Assembly (NCBI GenBank): GCA_023411445.1
Contig: JAEYOT010000818.1
Location: forward strand, 1 to 9,073
Length of the DNA stretch: 9,073 nucleotides
DNA from: Pseudomonadota bacterium
GTDB lineage: Bacteria; Myxococcota_A; Polyangia; Polyangiales; Polyangiaceae
Direction: 5' to 3'
Shown: one piece after another, positions 1 to 6,844 of the stretch
Numbering within the stretch: the stretch's first letter is position 1
Layout of the letters: each line of letters begins with the position of its first letter
The notes under the pieces: generated by a model
Seen by the model: the letters and a program-made list of their open reading frames with translations, nothing else
What the model was told of the DNA's origin: nothing
Databases searched by the model: none
Program-made: the position numbers and the translations under genes

Positions 1-1
1 G

Positions 2-2584
2 GCCTTGCGCCGCGCGGCACGCGCCGCGCTGGATCAGCGGGAGGTGAGGGCCGTCACGCTGGTCGGCGGACCCGGGATCGGCAAAGCGCGCGTCGTCGAA
101 GAGTTCCTGTCGGACTTCCTGAAGGAGCAACCTGGCGCCTTTCGGGTGTTTCAGGCGCGCGTCCGACCGCCGGCCCTGAGCCACGGCTTGATCGAACGGC
201 TCCTCCGCGCCCGCTTCGGCGTGCAAGACGGCGAAGATCGCGACACTTCGGTGGAGCGTGTGCGCGCCGAGGTCTCGGCCGTCTTGGATGATCGGCGCGT
301 CGGTGACGTGTGCTTCCTGCTGGGCTCCTTGATGGGAGTGCCGTTCCCCGAGACCCCGCTGACGCGCGTGCTGGCGGAGGACGCCGTGCAGGCGCGGGTG
401 CTGCGCCGCTCGGTAGTGCGCAGCTTTTTCGAGGCGGACACGGCGCGGCAGCCGCTCTGCCTCGTGCTGGAGGATCTGCACGCTTCCGACGGCGACTCGC
501 TGGAGCTGATCGGGCACTTACTGGAGCACGGACGGGGGCCGCTGTTGCTGCTGTGCTTGACGCGGGCCGAGCTGATCAGCCGCTACGAAGGCTTCCGCGA
601 GCTGGGTGGCTCGCGCCACGAGGTGATCGAGCTCGGGCCCGTCTCGGCCGAGAGCGCTGCGCGCATCCTGCGCGAGCTGCTGGCGCACTGCGAGGGCGGC
701 GCGCCCGAGCAGCTCGTGGACGCAGCGCTGGGCATGTCGGGCGGGACGCCCGGCTTGATGGAGGCGATGGTGCGCGTGTTCTTCGAGTCCGGCGTGCTCG
801 CCGAGCAGCCGCGCGAGCCGGACGAGGCGCCGCTGTGGCGCGTGGATCTCGACCGGCTACAGAGCGCGCGCCTGCCGCTCACGGTGGAGGACGCCGTGCT
901 GGCGCGGTTGTCGTCGCTCTCGGTGCAGGAGCGCCGGGTGCTGGAGCACGCGGCGGCCGTCGGCAGCGTGTTCTGGCTGGGCGCGCTGGTGGCGCTCGGG
1001 CGCATCGACGCCAAGGCGCCCGAGTACTGGACCGATTCGCCGGCTGAGGATGTCGCGCGCATCCGGCGCTTGCTAGCCGGCTTGGTCGAGCGCGACTACC
1101 TGCTGCGCCTGCCGGACTCCGCGTTTGCCGACGACGAAGAGTACATTTTCAAGCACAACCGCGAGCGCGAGAAGATCGCGGAGCTGACGAGCCCCGCCGC
1201 GCTCCGCCGCTACCACCAGACCATCGCCGACTTCTTGTCGCAGAAGGAGGCGATCCGCAGCCAGGAGGAGTACCTGGCCGTGCTGGCGAGGCACCTGGAG
1301 CACGCCGGCTGCCTCACGCGCGCCGCCTTCACGTACCTGGAGGCCGGTAACGTGGCGCGCGAGCATTTCGCAGCCAAGAAGGCGCACGAATACTACCAGA
1401 AGGGGCTGAGCTTACTGGGCAGCGACGACGCGCGCCGCCGCATCGACGCCCTGCACAACCAAGGCGACGTGCTCTTGCTGCTGGGCCGCACGGACGAGGC
1501 GCTGGCCGCCTTCCGCGAGATGCTGGAGCTCTCCTTCCGGTTGGCGCTGCACGGCAAGGGCGGCGCCGCGCACAACCGCATGGGGCGCGTGCACCGCGAT
1601 ACCGGCTCGCTCGCGCTGGCTCAGGAGCACCTGGAGACGTCGCTCACCTTGTTCGAGCGCGCGGGCGACACGCGCGGCATCGCCAGCTGTCACGACGACA
1701 TCGGCAAGCTGCTGTGGATGCGCGGCGAATACGAGCTGGCGCTGGACGAGCTGAAGCGCGGCCTGGACATGCGCAAGGCCTTGGGGGACGGCCGCAGCAT
1801 CGCGCTCAGCCTGAACAACATTGGCCTGGTGTGGCGCGATCATGGTCAGGAGGCGCAGGCGCGCGAAGCGCTGGAGGCGGCGCTCAAGATCCGGCGCGAG
1901 CTGTCCGATCCGCTCGGCATCGTGGAGAGCCTGAACGACTTGGGGCAGCTGGCGCTGGATCAGGGTGAGCACCCCAAGGCCATCAGCTTGTTGGAGGAAG
2001 CGCTGGTTTTGGCGCAAGATCTCGGCGACAACAACCGGATCGCGGTGGTACTGGCCAACATGGGCGAGGCGCACCTGCGCACGCACGACACCGAGCGCGC
2101 GATTGAGGTGCTGCTCCGGGCCGAGCAGCTGTGCGACGATCTCGGCGACAAGCTGCACTTGGCGGACGTGAAGCGCGCCCTGGCCAAGGCCTACCTGGAG
2201 CGCGGGGACTTGAAGCTGGCGCGCGACAGCATCAAGCGCGCGGTGGACCTGTTTGGGCAGGTCCGCAGCAAGCCTCATCTGGCCGTGGCCTTGCGCACGC
2301 TGGGCGAGGTCACGGGCGCGGGCGCCTGGGGTGACGGCCACGAGGTGAAGGCCGTGGACTACTTCATGCGCTCGATCGCCATCTGCAAAGAGATCGGCAA
2401 CGAGCTGGAGGTAGCCAAGAGCTACCGCGCCTTCTCAGGCTACGTCTCCGCCTCGGCGCACTACCAGAGCATCCCGGAGATCCAGCGCGAGGCGCAGAAG
2501 CTATCGCAGATGGCCGACGAGATCTTCGAGCGACACCGGATCCGAGCTGCCGGCAGCAGCGTGACCACGACGAACCCCGCATGA
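2..2584 (+). CDS. STAND-type predicted ATPase with C-terminal TPR array, 5'-truncated
   Basis: Large cytoplasmic signalling or scaffold protein. Residues are numbered from the TTG codon at 5, which is probably not the true start: the frame is open to the edge, and the usual leading GR-x-x-EL-x-x-L element of AAA_16-like ATPases is missing. A P-loop GGPGIGKA lies at residues 21-28 and a Walker B-like LCLVLEDLHASD at 151-162. Residues about 296-325 (DAVLARLSSLS and following) look like the winged-helix part of COG3899-type ATPases, and FKHNREREKI at about 382-391 matches their conserved FRH region. From about 484 to 800 there are eight TPR-like repeats with a 40-residue period. In myxobacteria this architecture often follows a Ser/Thr kinase domain, so the missing N-terminus may be a kinase (inference); a cyclase or other sensor is possible. 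Oddity: Ala28 replaces the Walker A Ser/Thr. The stop codon overlaps the dut start as ATGA. Confidence 0.85.
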   Translation, partial: ALRRAARAALDQREVRAVTLVGGPGIGKARVVEEFLSDFLKEQPGAFRVFQARVRPPALSHGLIERLLRARFGVQDGEDRDTSVERVRAEVSAVLDDRRVGDVCFLLGSLMGVPFPETPLTRVLAEDAVQARVLRRSVVRSFFEADTARQPLCLVLEDLHASDGDSLELIGHLLEHGRGPLLLLCLTRAELISRYEGFRELGGSRHEVIELGPVSAESAARILRELLAHCEGGAPEQLVDAALGMSGGTPGLMEAMVRVFFESGVLAEQPREPDEAPLWRVDLDRLQSARLPLTVEDAVLARLSSLSVQERRVLEHAAAVGSVFWLGALVALGRIDAKAPEYWTDSPAEDVARIRRLLAGLVERDYLLRLPDSAFADDEEYIFKHNREREKIAELTSPAALRRYHQTIADFLSQKEAIRSQEEYLAVLARHLEHAGCLTRAAFTYLEAGNVAREHFAAKKAHEYYQKGLSLLGSDDARRRIDALHNQGDVLLLLGRTDEALAAFREMLELSFRLALHGKGGAAHNRMGRVHRDTGSLALAQEHLETSLTLFERAGDTRGIASCHDDIGKLLWMRGEYELALDELKRGLDMRKALGDGRSIALSLNNIGLVWRDHGQEAQAREALEAALKIRRELSDPLGIVESLNDLGQLALDQGEHPKAISLLEEALVLAQDLGDNNRIAVVLANMGEAHLRTHDTERAIEVLLRAEQLCDDLGDKLHLADVKRALAKAYLERGDLKLARDSIKRAVDLFGQVRSKPHLAVALRTLGEVTGAGAWGDGHEVKAVDYFMRSIAICKEIGNELEVAKSYRAFSGYVSASAHYQSIPEIQREAQKLSQMADEIFERHRIRAAGSSVTTTNPA
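1454..2404 (+). repeat. Eight tandem 40-residue TPR units (about 120-bp period)
   Basis: Within the ATPase gene, TPR helix-A signatures begin near residues 484, 523, 563, 603, 643, 683, 723 and 763, an almost strict 40-residue step. Most inter-repeat loops carry a Gly-Asp or Ser-Asp pair (AGD, LGD, LSD, LGD, LGD), the pattern of LGN/Rapsyn or MalT-like TPRs rather than 34-residue TPRs. At DNA level, a 14-base string GATCTCGGCGACAA occurs at 2018 and again exactly 120 bases later at 2138, and CTGAAC begins equivalent units at 1810 and 1930. This suggests repeat duplication followed by divergence. It is a protein-coding repeat, not a mobile or intergenic element. Confidence 0.7.
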
Positions 2585-3027
2585 CCCAGCCTACGCTCAA
2601 GTTACGCCGCACTGGCGCCGTCCCCGTGCCGCTCCCCGCCTATCAAACGAAGGGCTCCGCCGGGCTCGATCTGTGCGCCGCGCTCCCGGAGGCCGTGCAG
2701 CTGGCGCCAGGTGAGCGACGCCTGATCCCCACGGGGCTGATCTTCGAGATTCCGGAAGGTTACGAGGGCCAGGTGCGGCCCCGGTCGGGGCTGGCGCTCA
2801 AGCACGGCCTTAGCATCGTCAACTCACCCGGTACCATCGACGCGGACTTTCGCGGTGAGGTCGGCATCGTGCTGATCAACCATGGGCAGGACCCGTACGT
2901 GGTGGAGCCACTCTCGCGCATCGCGCAAATCGTGATCACGCGCGTCGAGCAGGTGAAGATCGTGGAAACGGACGAGCTGAGTGAAACCGCGCGCGGCGCG
3001 GGCGGCTACGGCAGCACCGGGCGTTAG
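2581..3027 (+). CDS. dut: dUTP diphosphatase (dUTPase)
   Basis: Cytoplasmic homotrimeric enzyme that hydrolyses dUTP to dUMP and pyrophosphate, keeping uracil out of DNA and supplying dUMP for thymidylate synthesis. All five trimeric dUTPase motifs are present in order: motif 1 AGLDLCA (27-33), motif 2 RSGLA (68-72), motif 3 GTIDADFRGE (84-93) with catalytic Asp87, motif 4 RIAQIVI (113-119) and the C-terminal lid motif 5 RGAGGYGSTG (138-147), which has Tyr where Phe is commoner. The length of 148 residues is normal and nothing is missing. The ATG lies inside the upstream gene's stop (ATGA at 2581-2584) with no clear Shine-Dalgarno ahead, so translation probably depends on reinitiation after the ATPase/TPR gene. 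The following lipoprotein starts 8 bases after the stop. Confidence 0.97.
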   Translation: MTQPTLKLRRTGAVPVPLPAYQTKGSAGLDLCAALPEAVQLAPGERRLIPTGLIFEIPEGYEGQVRPRSGLALKHGLSIVNSPGTIDADFRGEVGIVLINHGQDPYVVEPLSRIAQIVITRVEQVKIVETDELSETARGAGGYGSTGR

Positions 3028-3029
3028 GT
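3026..3029 (+). promoter_or_regulatory. Likely Shine-Dalgarno AGGT for the lipoprotein GTG start
   Basis: AGGT at 3026-3029 overlaps the dut stop codon (TAG 3025-3027) and lies 6 bases before GTG 3036. The competing in-frame GTG at 3057 has AGGA at 3050-3053 only 3 bases away, which is close for good initiation. Spacing slightly favours 3036, but the signal-peptide shape would also suit 3057. Confidence 0.4.
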
Positions 3030-3035
3030 CTGGCC

Positions 3036-3641
3036 GTGCTGGCGCACTCAGGATGCGTGAGGCTCCTCTTCGTCCTCGGGATGGCGTGGCTGGTCGCGGC
3101 GTGCGGTGGGGAGGCCACGCGCGGCGCCGGCGAGAAGCCGGGCTCAGGCGAGGCGGGGGCGCCGAGCTCGGGAAGCCCGCTCGCGGGGCTCAAGCTGGAC
3201 GAGTCCTTCCCGTGGTTCGTGCAGGAGGCTGGCGGCCCGTACGAAGCGGCAGCAGACGATCAAGACGCCGCGCTCGTGCACGTCACGTTCACCGGCAAGC
3301 CGCTCCAGGCCAGCTTGTCCACGCACAACCACGTGGCAGTCGTGGGACTCACCTCGGCGGTCGCATTTTCAGCCAAGGCGGAGCCGCCGGTTACGGTGCT
3401 GGTTAGCGTGAAAGCGACGCTGGACGCCGACTACTTCGCGGCCAAGGCCGAGGGCAGGCTTTGGCCGGTGGCTCCCGTCAAGGTCGGCACGGAGTGGCAA
3501 CGCTTCGCCGTGCCGCTCGCCGACATGAAGCCGCCCGAGACCACGGAGCCATCGGAGCCGCCCGCGTTCACGATCGCCTTCATCGTGGACGCGCCGGCTG
3601 GCCCCGTGGATCTATGGCTAGACGACGTCACGTTTCGGTGA
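3036..3641 (+). CDS. Putative outer-membrane lipoprotein with carbohydrate-binding-like beta-sandwich
   Basis: Not recognised as a named family. A GTG start at 3036 gives 201 residues. The N-terminus is a type II signal peptide: a hydrophobic run, then lipobox VAAC with Cys23, and Gly at +2, compatible with outer-membrane sorting. A Gly/Ser/Pro/Ala-rich linker (about 24-48) leads to a beta-rich domain. Its end, with GTEWQRFAVPLADM (about 152-165), a hydrophobic strand (FTIAFIV) and a final LWLDDVTF, is typical of jelly-roll carbohydrate-binding or galactose-binding-like modules. No catalytic motif is visible, so ligand binding at the cell surface is an inference. A second GTG at 3057 would leave a shorter signal (MRLLFVLG...) with Cys16; both starts preserve the lipobox. 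It is probably the last gene of the ATPase-dut transcript, and it converges on the esterase with 14 bases between stops. Confidence 0.8.
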   Translation: MLAHSGCVRLLFVLGMAWLVAACGGEATRGAGEKPGSGEAGAPSSGSPLAGLKLDESFPWFVQEAGGPYEAAADDQDAALVHVTFTGKPLQASLSTHNHVAVVGLTSAVAFSAKAEPPVTVLVSVKATLDADYFAAKAEGRLWPVAPVKVGTEWQRFAVPLADMKPPETTEPSEPPAFTIAFIVDAPAGPVDLWLDDVTFR

Positions 3642-3655
3642 GCGGCGCGAGCTAC

Positions 3656-4441
3656 TTAGAACCGGCGCAGAAACTGGGTCAGCTCGGCCCGCACGGCGTC
3701 GCGCTCCACGTCGCGCGTGAGGATGTGGCGCGAGCGCGGGAAGATCACGACGCGCTTGTCCACGGTGCCGAGCCGTACGGCGACGCGCCAGGCGTTCGAG
3801 ACAGGCGTGACCTGGTCGAGCGCCCCGTGCAGGATGAGGGTAGGCGCTTTCACGCGGTGAAGCTCGCTGACGAAGGCTCCGCCCGCGCGCAAGAGCGAGA
3901 CGGCGGCGCGTACCGGCTGAGCATTGTAGGTCAGGTGCACCGCGCGCTGCTCGCGATCGCCCAAGTCTGGCCCTGACTTCGGCATCCAGAAGTCGGGTAG
4001 GCGCAGCCTGTCGATCAGCTTCAGCGGCAGCGTGGGCCAGGGGCTCTTGAGCCAGACGGCGTTCGCCAGCGCGATGACCCCGGCGGTCGTGCTGGGGTAC
4101 TTGGCGGCTAAGTGCAGGGCCAGCAAGGCGCCCATCGAGAGCCCCGCGACCACCACGGGGCCGCGCTCGGCCAAGCGCAGGTAGTGCTGCTCGGCGCCTG
4201 CGAGCCAATCTGGAAAGCGCAGTGGGGCCAGGTCGCTCACGCGGGCACCATGACCAGGCAAGAGCGGCCCCTCGGCGGCGAGCCCGAGCTCACTGGCCGC
4301 TGAGACGATCAGCGCGATCTCTTGCGGCGTCCCGGTGAAGCCGTGCAGGGCCAGGACGCTCGGCGTGCGACCAGGACTGACCAAGGCGTCCGCGACGCCT
4401 TCACCCATCAGGGTGCCGCGCGGGCGCTTGGTCGAGCTCAT
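3656..4441 (-). CDS. Alpha/beta-hydrolase, carboxylesterase / monoacylglycerol-lipase type
   Basis: Serine esterase of the alpha/beta-hydrolase fold, 261 residues, resembling the small Est30-type carboxylesterases that hydrolyse short to medium acyl esters. The oxyanion-hole motif is LHGFTG (32-37), followed by LPGHG (61-65). The nucleophile elbow GLSMG (100-104) gives Ser102, and the acid Asp209 sits in HGALDQVTP. The general base is His239 in SRHILTRDVERD, matching the family's SGH-x(6)-D pattern. The triad is complete and there is no signal peptide or membrane segment, so a cytoplasmic location is likely. The true substrate cannot be told from sequence. It is the third gene of the bamD operon: its ATG overlaps the response-regulator stop as ATGA (minus strand, 4438-4441), with no well-spaced Shine-Dalgarno. 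ATG at 4408 (Met12) is a less likely alternative start. Confidence 0.92.
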   Translation of the reverse strand: MSSTKRPRGTLMGEGVADALVSPGRTPSVLALHGFTGTPQEIALIVSAASELGLAAEGPLLPGHGARVSDLAPLRFPDWLAGAEQHYLRLAERGPVVVAGLSMGALLALHLAAKYPSTTAGVIALANAVWLKSPWPTLPLKLIDRLRLPDFWMPKSGPDLGDREQRAVHLTYNAQPVRAAVSLLRAGGAFVSELHRVKAPTLILHGALDQVTPVSNAWRVAVRLGTVDKRVVIFPRSRHILTRDVERDAVRAELTQFLRRF

Positions 4442-5883
4442 GCCTCGCCGCGTTTGATGCCGTAGGCGCGGATCTTCTTGTGCAGGTTGGTGCGCTCCAC
4501 GCCCAGCACCACCGCGGCCTTACTGATGTTCCAGTCCAGCGCCTTGAGCGTATCGATGATGTACGTGCGCTCGGCGCCCTCGCGAAACTCGCGCAGGGTG
4601 AGCTGCGCGCCCGGCGTCTTCGGCGCGGCCGGCAGCGGCGTGGTCGTCGCCGTGTCTTCACCGTCGACCTCGTCTTCGAACGGGCTAGTGTGCGGATCTT
4701 CGGGCAAGTCGGCGACCGTGATCACGTCACTCGAGAGGATCGCCGCGCGCTCCACCACGTTCTTCAGCTCTCGCACGTTGCCGGGGAACGAGCGGCGCTC
4801 GAGGGCCTCGTACACGCCGGGATCGATCTTCTTCTCGCGTAGGCCATTTTCGCGGCAGAACGCGGCGACGAACGAGTCCGCCAGCAGCCTCACGTCGCTC
4901 CGCCGCTCGCGCAGCGCCGGCACCCGCATCGGGAACACGTCCAGGCGGAAGAAGAGATCTTCGCGGAATTGGCCGTCTTTCACGGCCTTGGCCAGATCTT
5001 TGTTGGTGGCAGCGAGCACGCGCACGTCCACGTGGATGACGTGCTCGGAGCCGACCCGCACTACCTCGCCGTTCTGCAGCGCGCGCAGCACCTTGGCCTG
5101 CGCCGTCAAGTCCATGTCGCCGATCTCGTCGAGGAAGAGCGTGCCGCCGTGAGCCTGCTCGAAGAAGCCCCGCTTGCGGCCTTGCGCGCCCGTGAAGGAG
5201 CCCCGCTCGTGCCCGAATAGCTCGCTTTCGATCAGCTCGCGCGGGATGGCGGCGCAGTTGACCTTGATGAACGGCGCGTCCTTGCGCGGGCTGAGCCGGT
5301 GGATGGCGCGGCTGACCAGCTCCTTGCCGGTGCCGGATTCACCCGTGATGAGCACGCTGGCCTTGGTGGGCGCGACCTTGTCGATGTCAGCGAACAGCTT
5401 CTGGATCGGCTGGCTGGTGCCGATCATCTCGTAGCGCGCCTCGAGCTCCGCCCGCATCCGCTCCACGGTGCGGGACAGGCGCGCGGTGCGGATGGCGTTC
5501 TGCACGCTGACCAGCACGCGCTCGCGAGACAGCGGCTTCTCGAAGAAGTCGCTGGCGCCCAGCTTGATCGCCAGCACGGCGTCGTGAACCGTGGCGTGCC
5601 CGCTGATAACCACGACCGGCACGTGCTTGGTCGCTTCGTCGGCCCGCAGCTTCTCCAGAGCTTGCAGGCCGGTCATGCCGGGCAAGTTCAGGTCGAAAAT
5701 GGCCACATCGACCGGCTGCTCCGGATCGGACAGCACCTCGAGCGCGCGCTCCGCGGACTCGGCCTCCAGCACCCGGAAGCCCTCGCCGCCCAGCACCATC
5801 GATAGCGTGCGACGGATGTTCTTTTCGTCGTCGACCACCAGCACCGAGGGCGTCGCTTCGGTAAGGGGGGCCGCCTGCGTCAT
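4438..5883 (-). CDS. NtrC-family sigma-54-dependent response regulator
   Basis: Cytoplasmic transcription activator of 481 residues with three domains. The receiver domain (about 12-128) has acidic pocket D18/D19, phospho-acceptor Asp64 in FDLNLPGM, Ser94 and Lys116 (EKP). The AAA+ sigma-54 interaction domain (about 154-395) has Walker A GESGTGKE (181-188), GSFTGA loop (228-233; the usual sigma-54-contacting GAFTGA with Ser in place of Ala), Walker B GTLFLDEIGD (247-256), and PGNVRELKN (367-375) of the C-terminal lid. A short acidic Thr/Pro-rich linker (about 396-426) leads to a Fis-type helix-turn-helix (about 439-475, with SKAAVVLGVERTNLHKKI). All key residues are present, so it should be phosphorylation-responsive and ATP-hydrolysing. 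It is closest in style to NtrX-like regulators, but I cannot assign a named orthologue. No histidine kinase lies in the window. It overlaps bamD upstream and the esterase downstream by ATGA at each end. Confidence 0.96.
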   Translation of the reverse strand: MTQAAPLTEATPSVLVVDDEKNIRRTLSMVLGGEGFRVLEAESAERALEVLSDPEQPVDVAIFDLNLPGMTGLQALEKLRADEATKHVPVVVISGHATVHDAVLAIKLGASDFFEKPLSRERVLVSVQNAIRTARLSRTVERMRAELEARYEMIGTSQPIQKLFADIDKVAPTKASVLITGESGTGKELVSRAIHRLSPRKDAPFIKVNCAAIPRELIESELFGHERGSFTGAQGRKRGFFEQAHGGTLFLDEIGDMDLTAQAKVLRALQNGEVVRVGSEHVIHVDVRVLAATNKDLAKAVKDGQFREDLFFRLDVFPMRVPALRERRSDVRLLADSFVAAFCRENGLREKKIDPGVYEALERRSFPGNVRELKNVVERAAILSSDVITVADLPEDPHTSPFEDEVDGEDTATTTPLPAAPKTPGAQLTLREFREGAERTYIIDTLKALDWNISKAAVVLGVERTNLHKKIRAYGIKRGEA

Positions 5884-6728
5884 GACTGGTCCAGCAGGGC
5901 CAGGAAGTTCTTGGCCGGCACGGCGAAGGCGCTCTCCGGGTAGAGCTGCAGCAGCTTATTTAGCACCTCGCGCGCGTCCTTCTTGCGCTTCTGCTTCATG
6001 TAGATCTCGCCCAAGAGCACCATGCCCTCAGGCTCCAGCCCGGAGGATTTGAGGTTCTTCAGCGCGTACTCGCAGCGCACCACCGCGGCGTCGAAGCGGC
6101 CCTCTGCCAAATAGTAGCGGGCCACGTACAGCTCGTGGCGTGCCAGCAAGCCGAGCACCACGTCCAGCATGTAGCGCAGCTCCTCGGTGTGCTCGGAGCC
6201 GGGGTAGTCCGAGAGGTAGTTGCGCAGCGTGACGAGCGCGTCGTTGACCGAGGCGAGATCGCGTTCCTCGAGCGGCGGGAGCATGACCGACTGACTCACG
6301 GAGTCGTACTCGGCCTTCGCGATGCGGTACCGGGCGTACGGCACCTCCGGATCGTTCGGGTGGTCGTGAACGAACTCCCGGTAGCCAGTAATGGCCTCCG
6401 CGTACTTTTCTTGCTGGAAAGCCGCGTCAGCCAAGCGCAGCTCTGCCAGTCGCGCGTAGCGGCTGTAGGCGTACTTGCGCTTGACCTCGTTCAAGAGCTC
6501 ATTGGCAAGCTCCCAGTTCTTGTCTTCGTACGCTTCGAGCGCGACCTCGTACTCACGGCGAGCGTTGTCCGTGTAGTCCAGCGCCGTCTCCGCGCCGCCT
6601 TCAGTGGTGGCGCAGCCGAGCAGCGGGGCGGCGCCGAGCACGCACGTCACCAGGGCCGGCCTGACGGCGCGGGCGAAGCGGGGTAGGAGCCCCGGAGCGA
6701 AACGAGCGGACGCGGTCACCGGCTTCAT
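5880..6728 (-). CDS. bamD: Outer-membrane assembly lipoprotein BamD (YfiO/ComL family)
   Basis: Lipoprotein subunit of the BAM complex, which folds and inserts beta-barrel proteins; it is anchored to the inner leaflet of the outer membrane and binds BamA. An unusually long basic leader (1-38) ends in lipobox LLGC with lipidated Cys39 and Ala at +2, compatible with outer-membrane sorting. The mature protein is a chain of TPR-like helical pairs, about 58-88, 91-124, 130-175, 196-226 and 234-266, with BamD-type features such as the KYAYSRYA and YREFVHDHPNDPEVPYARYR stretches. At 282 residues it is somewhat longer than E. coli BamD, mainly through the leader. The start is fixed: the frame is open upstream to a TAG but has no other ATG, GTG or TTG before 6728. 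No Shine-Dalgarno is seen close by. It is the first gene of the minus-strand operon, and its stop overlaps the response-regulator ATG. Confidence 0.9.
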   Translation of the reverse strand: MKPVTASARFAPGLLPRFARAVRPALVTCVLGAAPLLGCATTEGGAETALDYTDNARREYEVALEAYEDKNWELANELLNEVKRKYAYSRYARLAELRLADAAFQQEKYAEAITGYREFVHDHPNDPEVPYARYRIAKAEYDSVSQSVMLPPLEERDLASVNDALVTLRNYLSDYPGSEHTEELRYMLDVVLGLLARHELYVARYYLAEGRFDAAVVRCEYALKNLKSSGLEPEGMVLLGEIYMKQKRKKDAREVLNKLLQLYPESAFAVPAKNFLALLDQS

Positions 6729-6844
6729 TTTTCTACGGCCTGGTAGCGTTCTCCGCCAGCGGCGGCAAGGGTGGCGGGTGAGCGGGCCTTTTTTCGAACG
6801 AACCTCCTAGCCTGCCGTGGAGCTTGAGGTAATGATGCCGCCCC
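6729..6844. promoter_or_regulatory. Divergent intergenic region between bamD and greA
   Basis: These 116 bases must hold the promoters of both the bamD operon and greA. Visible elements: a short inverted repeat CCGCC-AGC-GGCGG (6753-6765) in the presumed bamD leader; a run of six T at 6789-6794 (an A-tract on the minus strand); the palindrome TTCGAA at 6793-6798; and TAATGA at 6830-6835, a poor -10-like match with no fitting -35. I see no convincing sigma-70 or sigma-54 promoter, so no start site is assigned. The two mRNAs must diverge within this segment. Confidence 0.6.
6824..6830 (+). promoter_or_regulatory. Shine-Dalgarno-like TTGAGGT upstream of greA, unusually distant
   Basis: GAGG at 6826-6829 is the best ribosome-binding match ahead of greA, but it ends 15 bases before ATG 6845, well beyond usual spacing. 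Two tandem ATGs (6832 and 6835), in another frame, lie 2 and 5 bases after it. In greA's own frame a TGA at 6833-6835 rules out an upstream start, so 6845 stands as the greA start. Confidence 0.4.

Noticed and set aside
310..1047. Plus-strand open frame overlapping the ATPase domain
   Set aside because: Extreme Ala/Gly/Arg composition, and the other frame carries Walker motifs; a frame shadow.
1412..2341. Long open frame on the minus strand (309 codons) opposite the TPR region
   Set aside because: It lies exactly antisense to a clear TPR array, is rich in Ala/Arg/Gln/Leu/Val with no recognisable motif, and is the expected shadow of GC-rich codons.
5299..5805. Plus-strand open frame opposite the response regulator
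   Set aside because: Antisense to the receiver and AAA+ motifs; no independent start signal or domain.
6740..6760. Possible sigma-54 promoter (TGGTAG...CCGC)
   Set aside because: The GG and GC elements are out of register by one base and the flanks do not match TGGCAC-N5-TTGC.
6753..6794. Hairpin plus six-T run resembling an intrinsic terminator
   Set aside because: The stem CCGCC/GGCGG ends 23 bases before the T run, and no inverted repeat abuts the T run; the segment lies between divergent genes, where no plus-strand transcript ends.
6803..6808. Perfect AGGAGG on the minus strand upstream of bamD
   Set aside because: About 75 bases from the bamD ATG, with no ATG, GTG or TTG at usable distance behind it; treated as chance.
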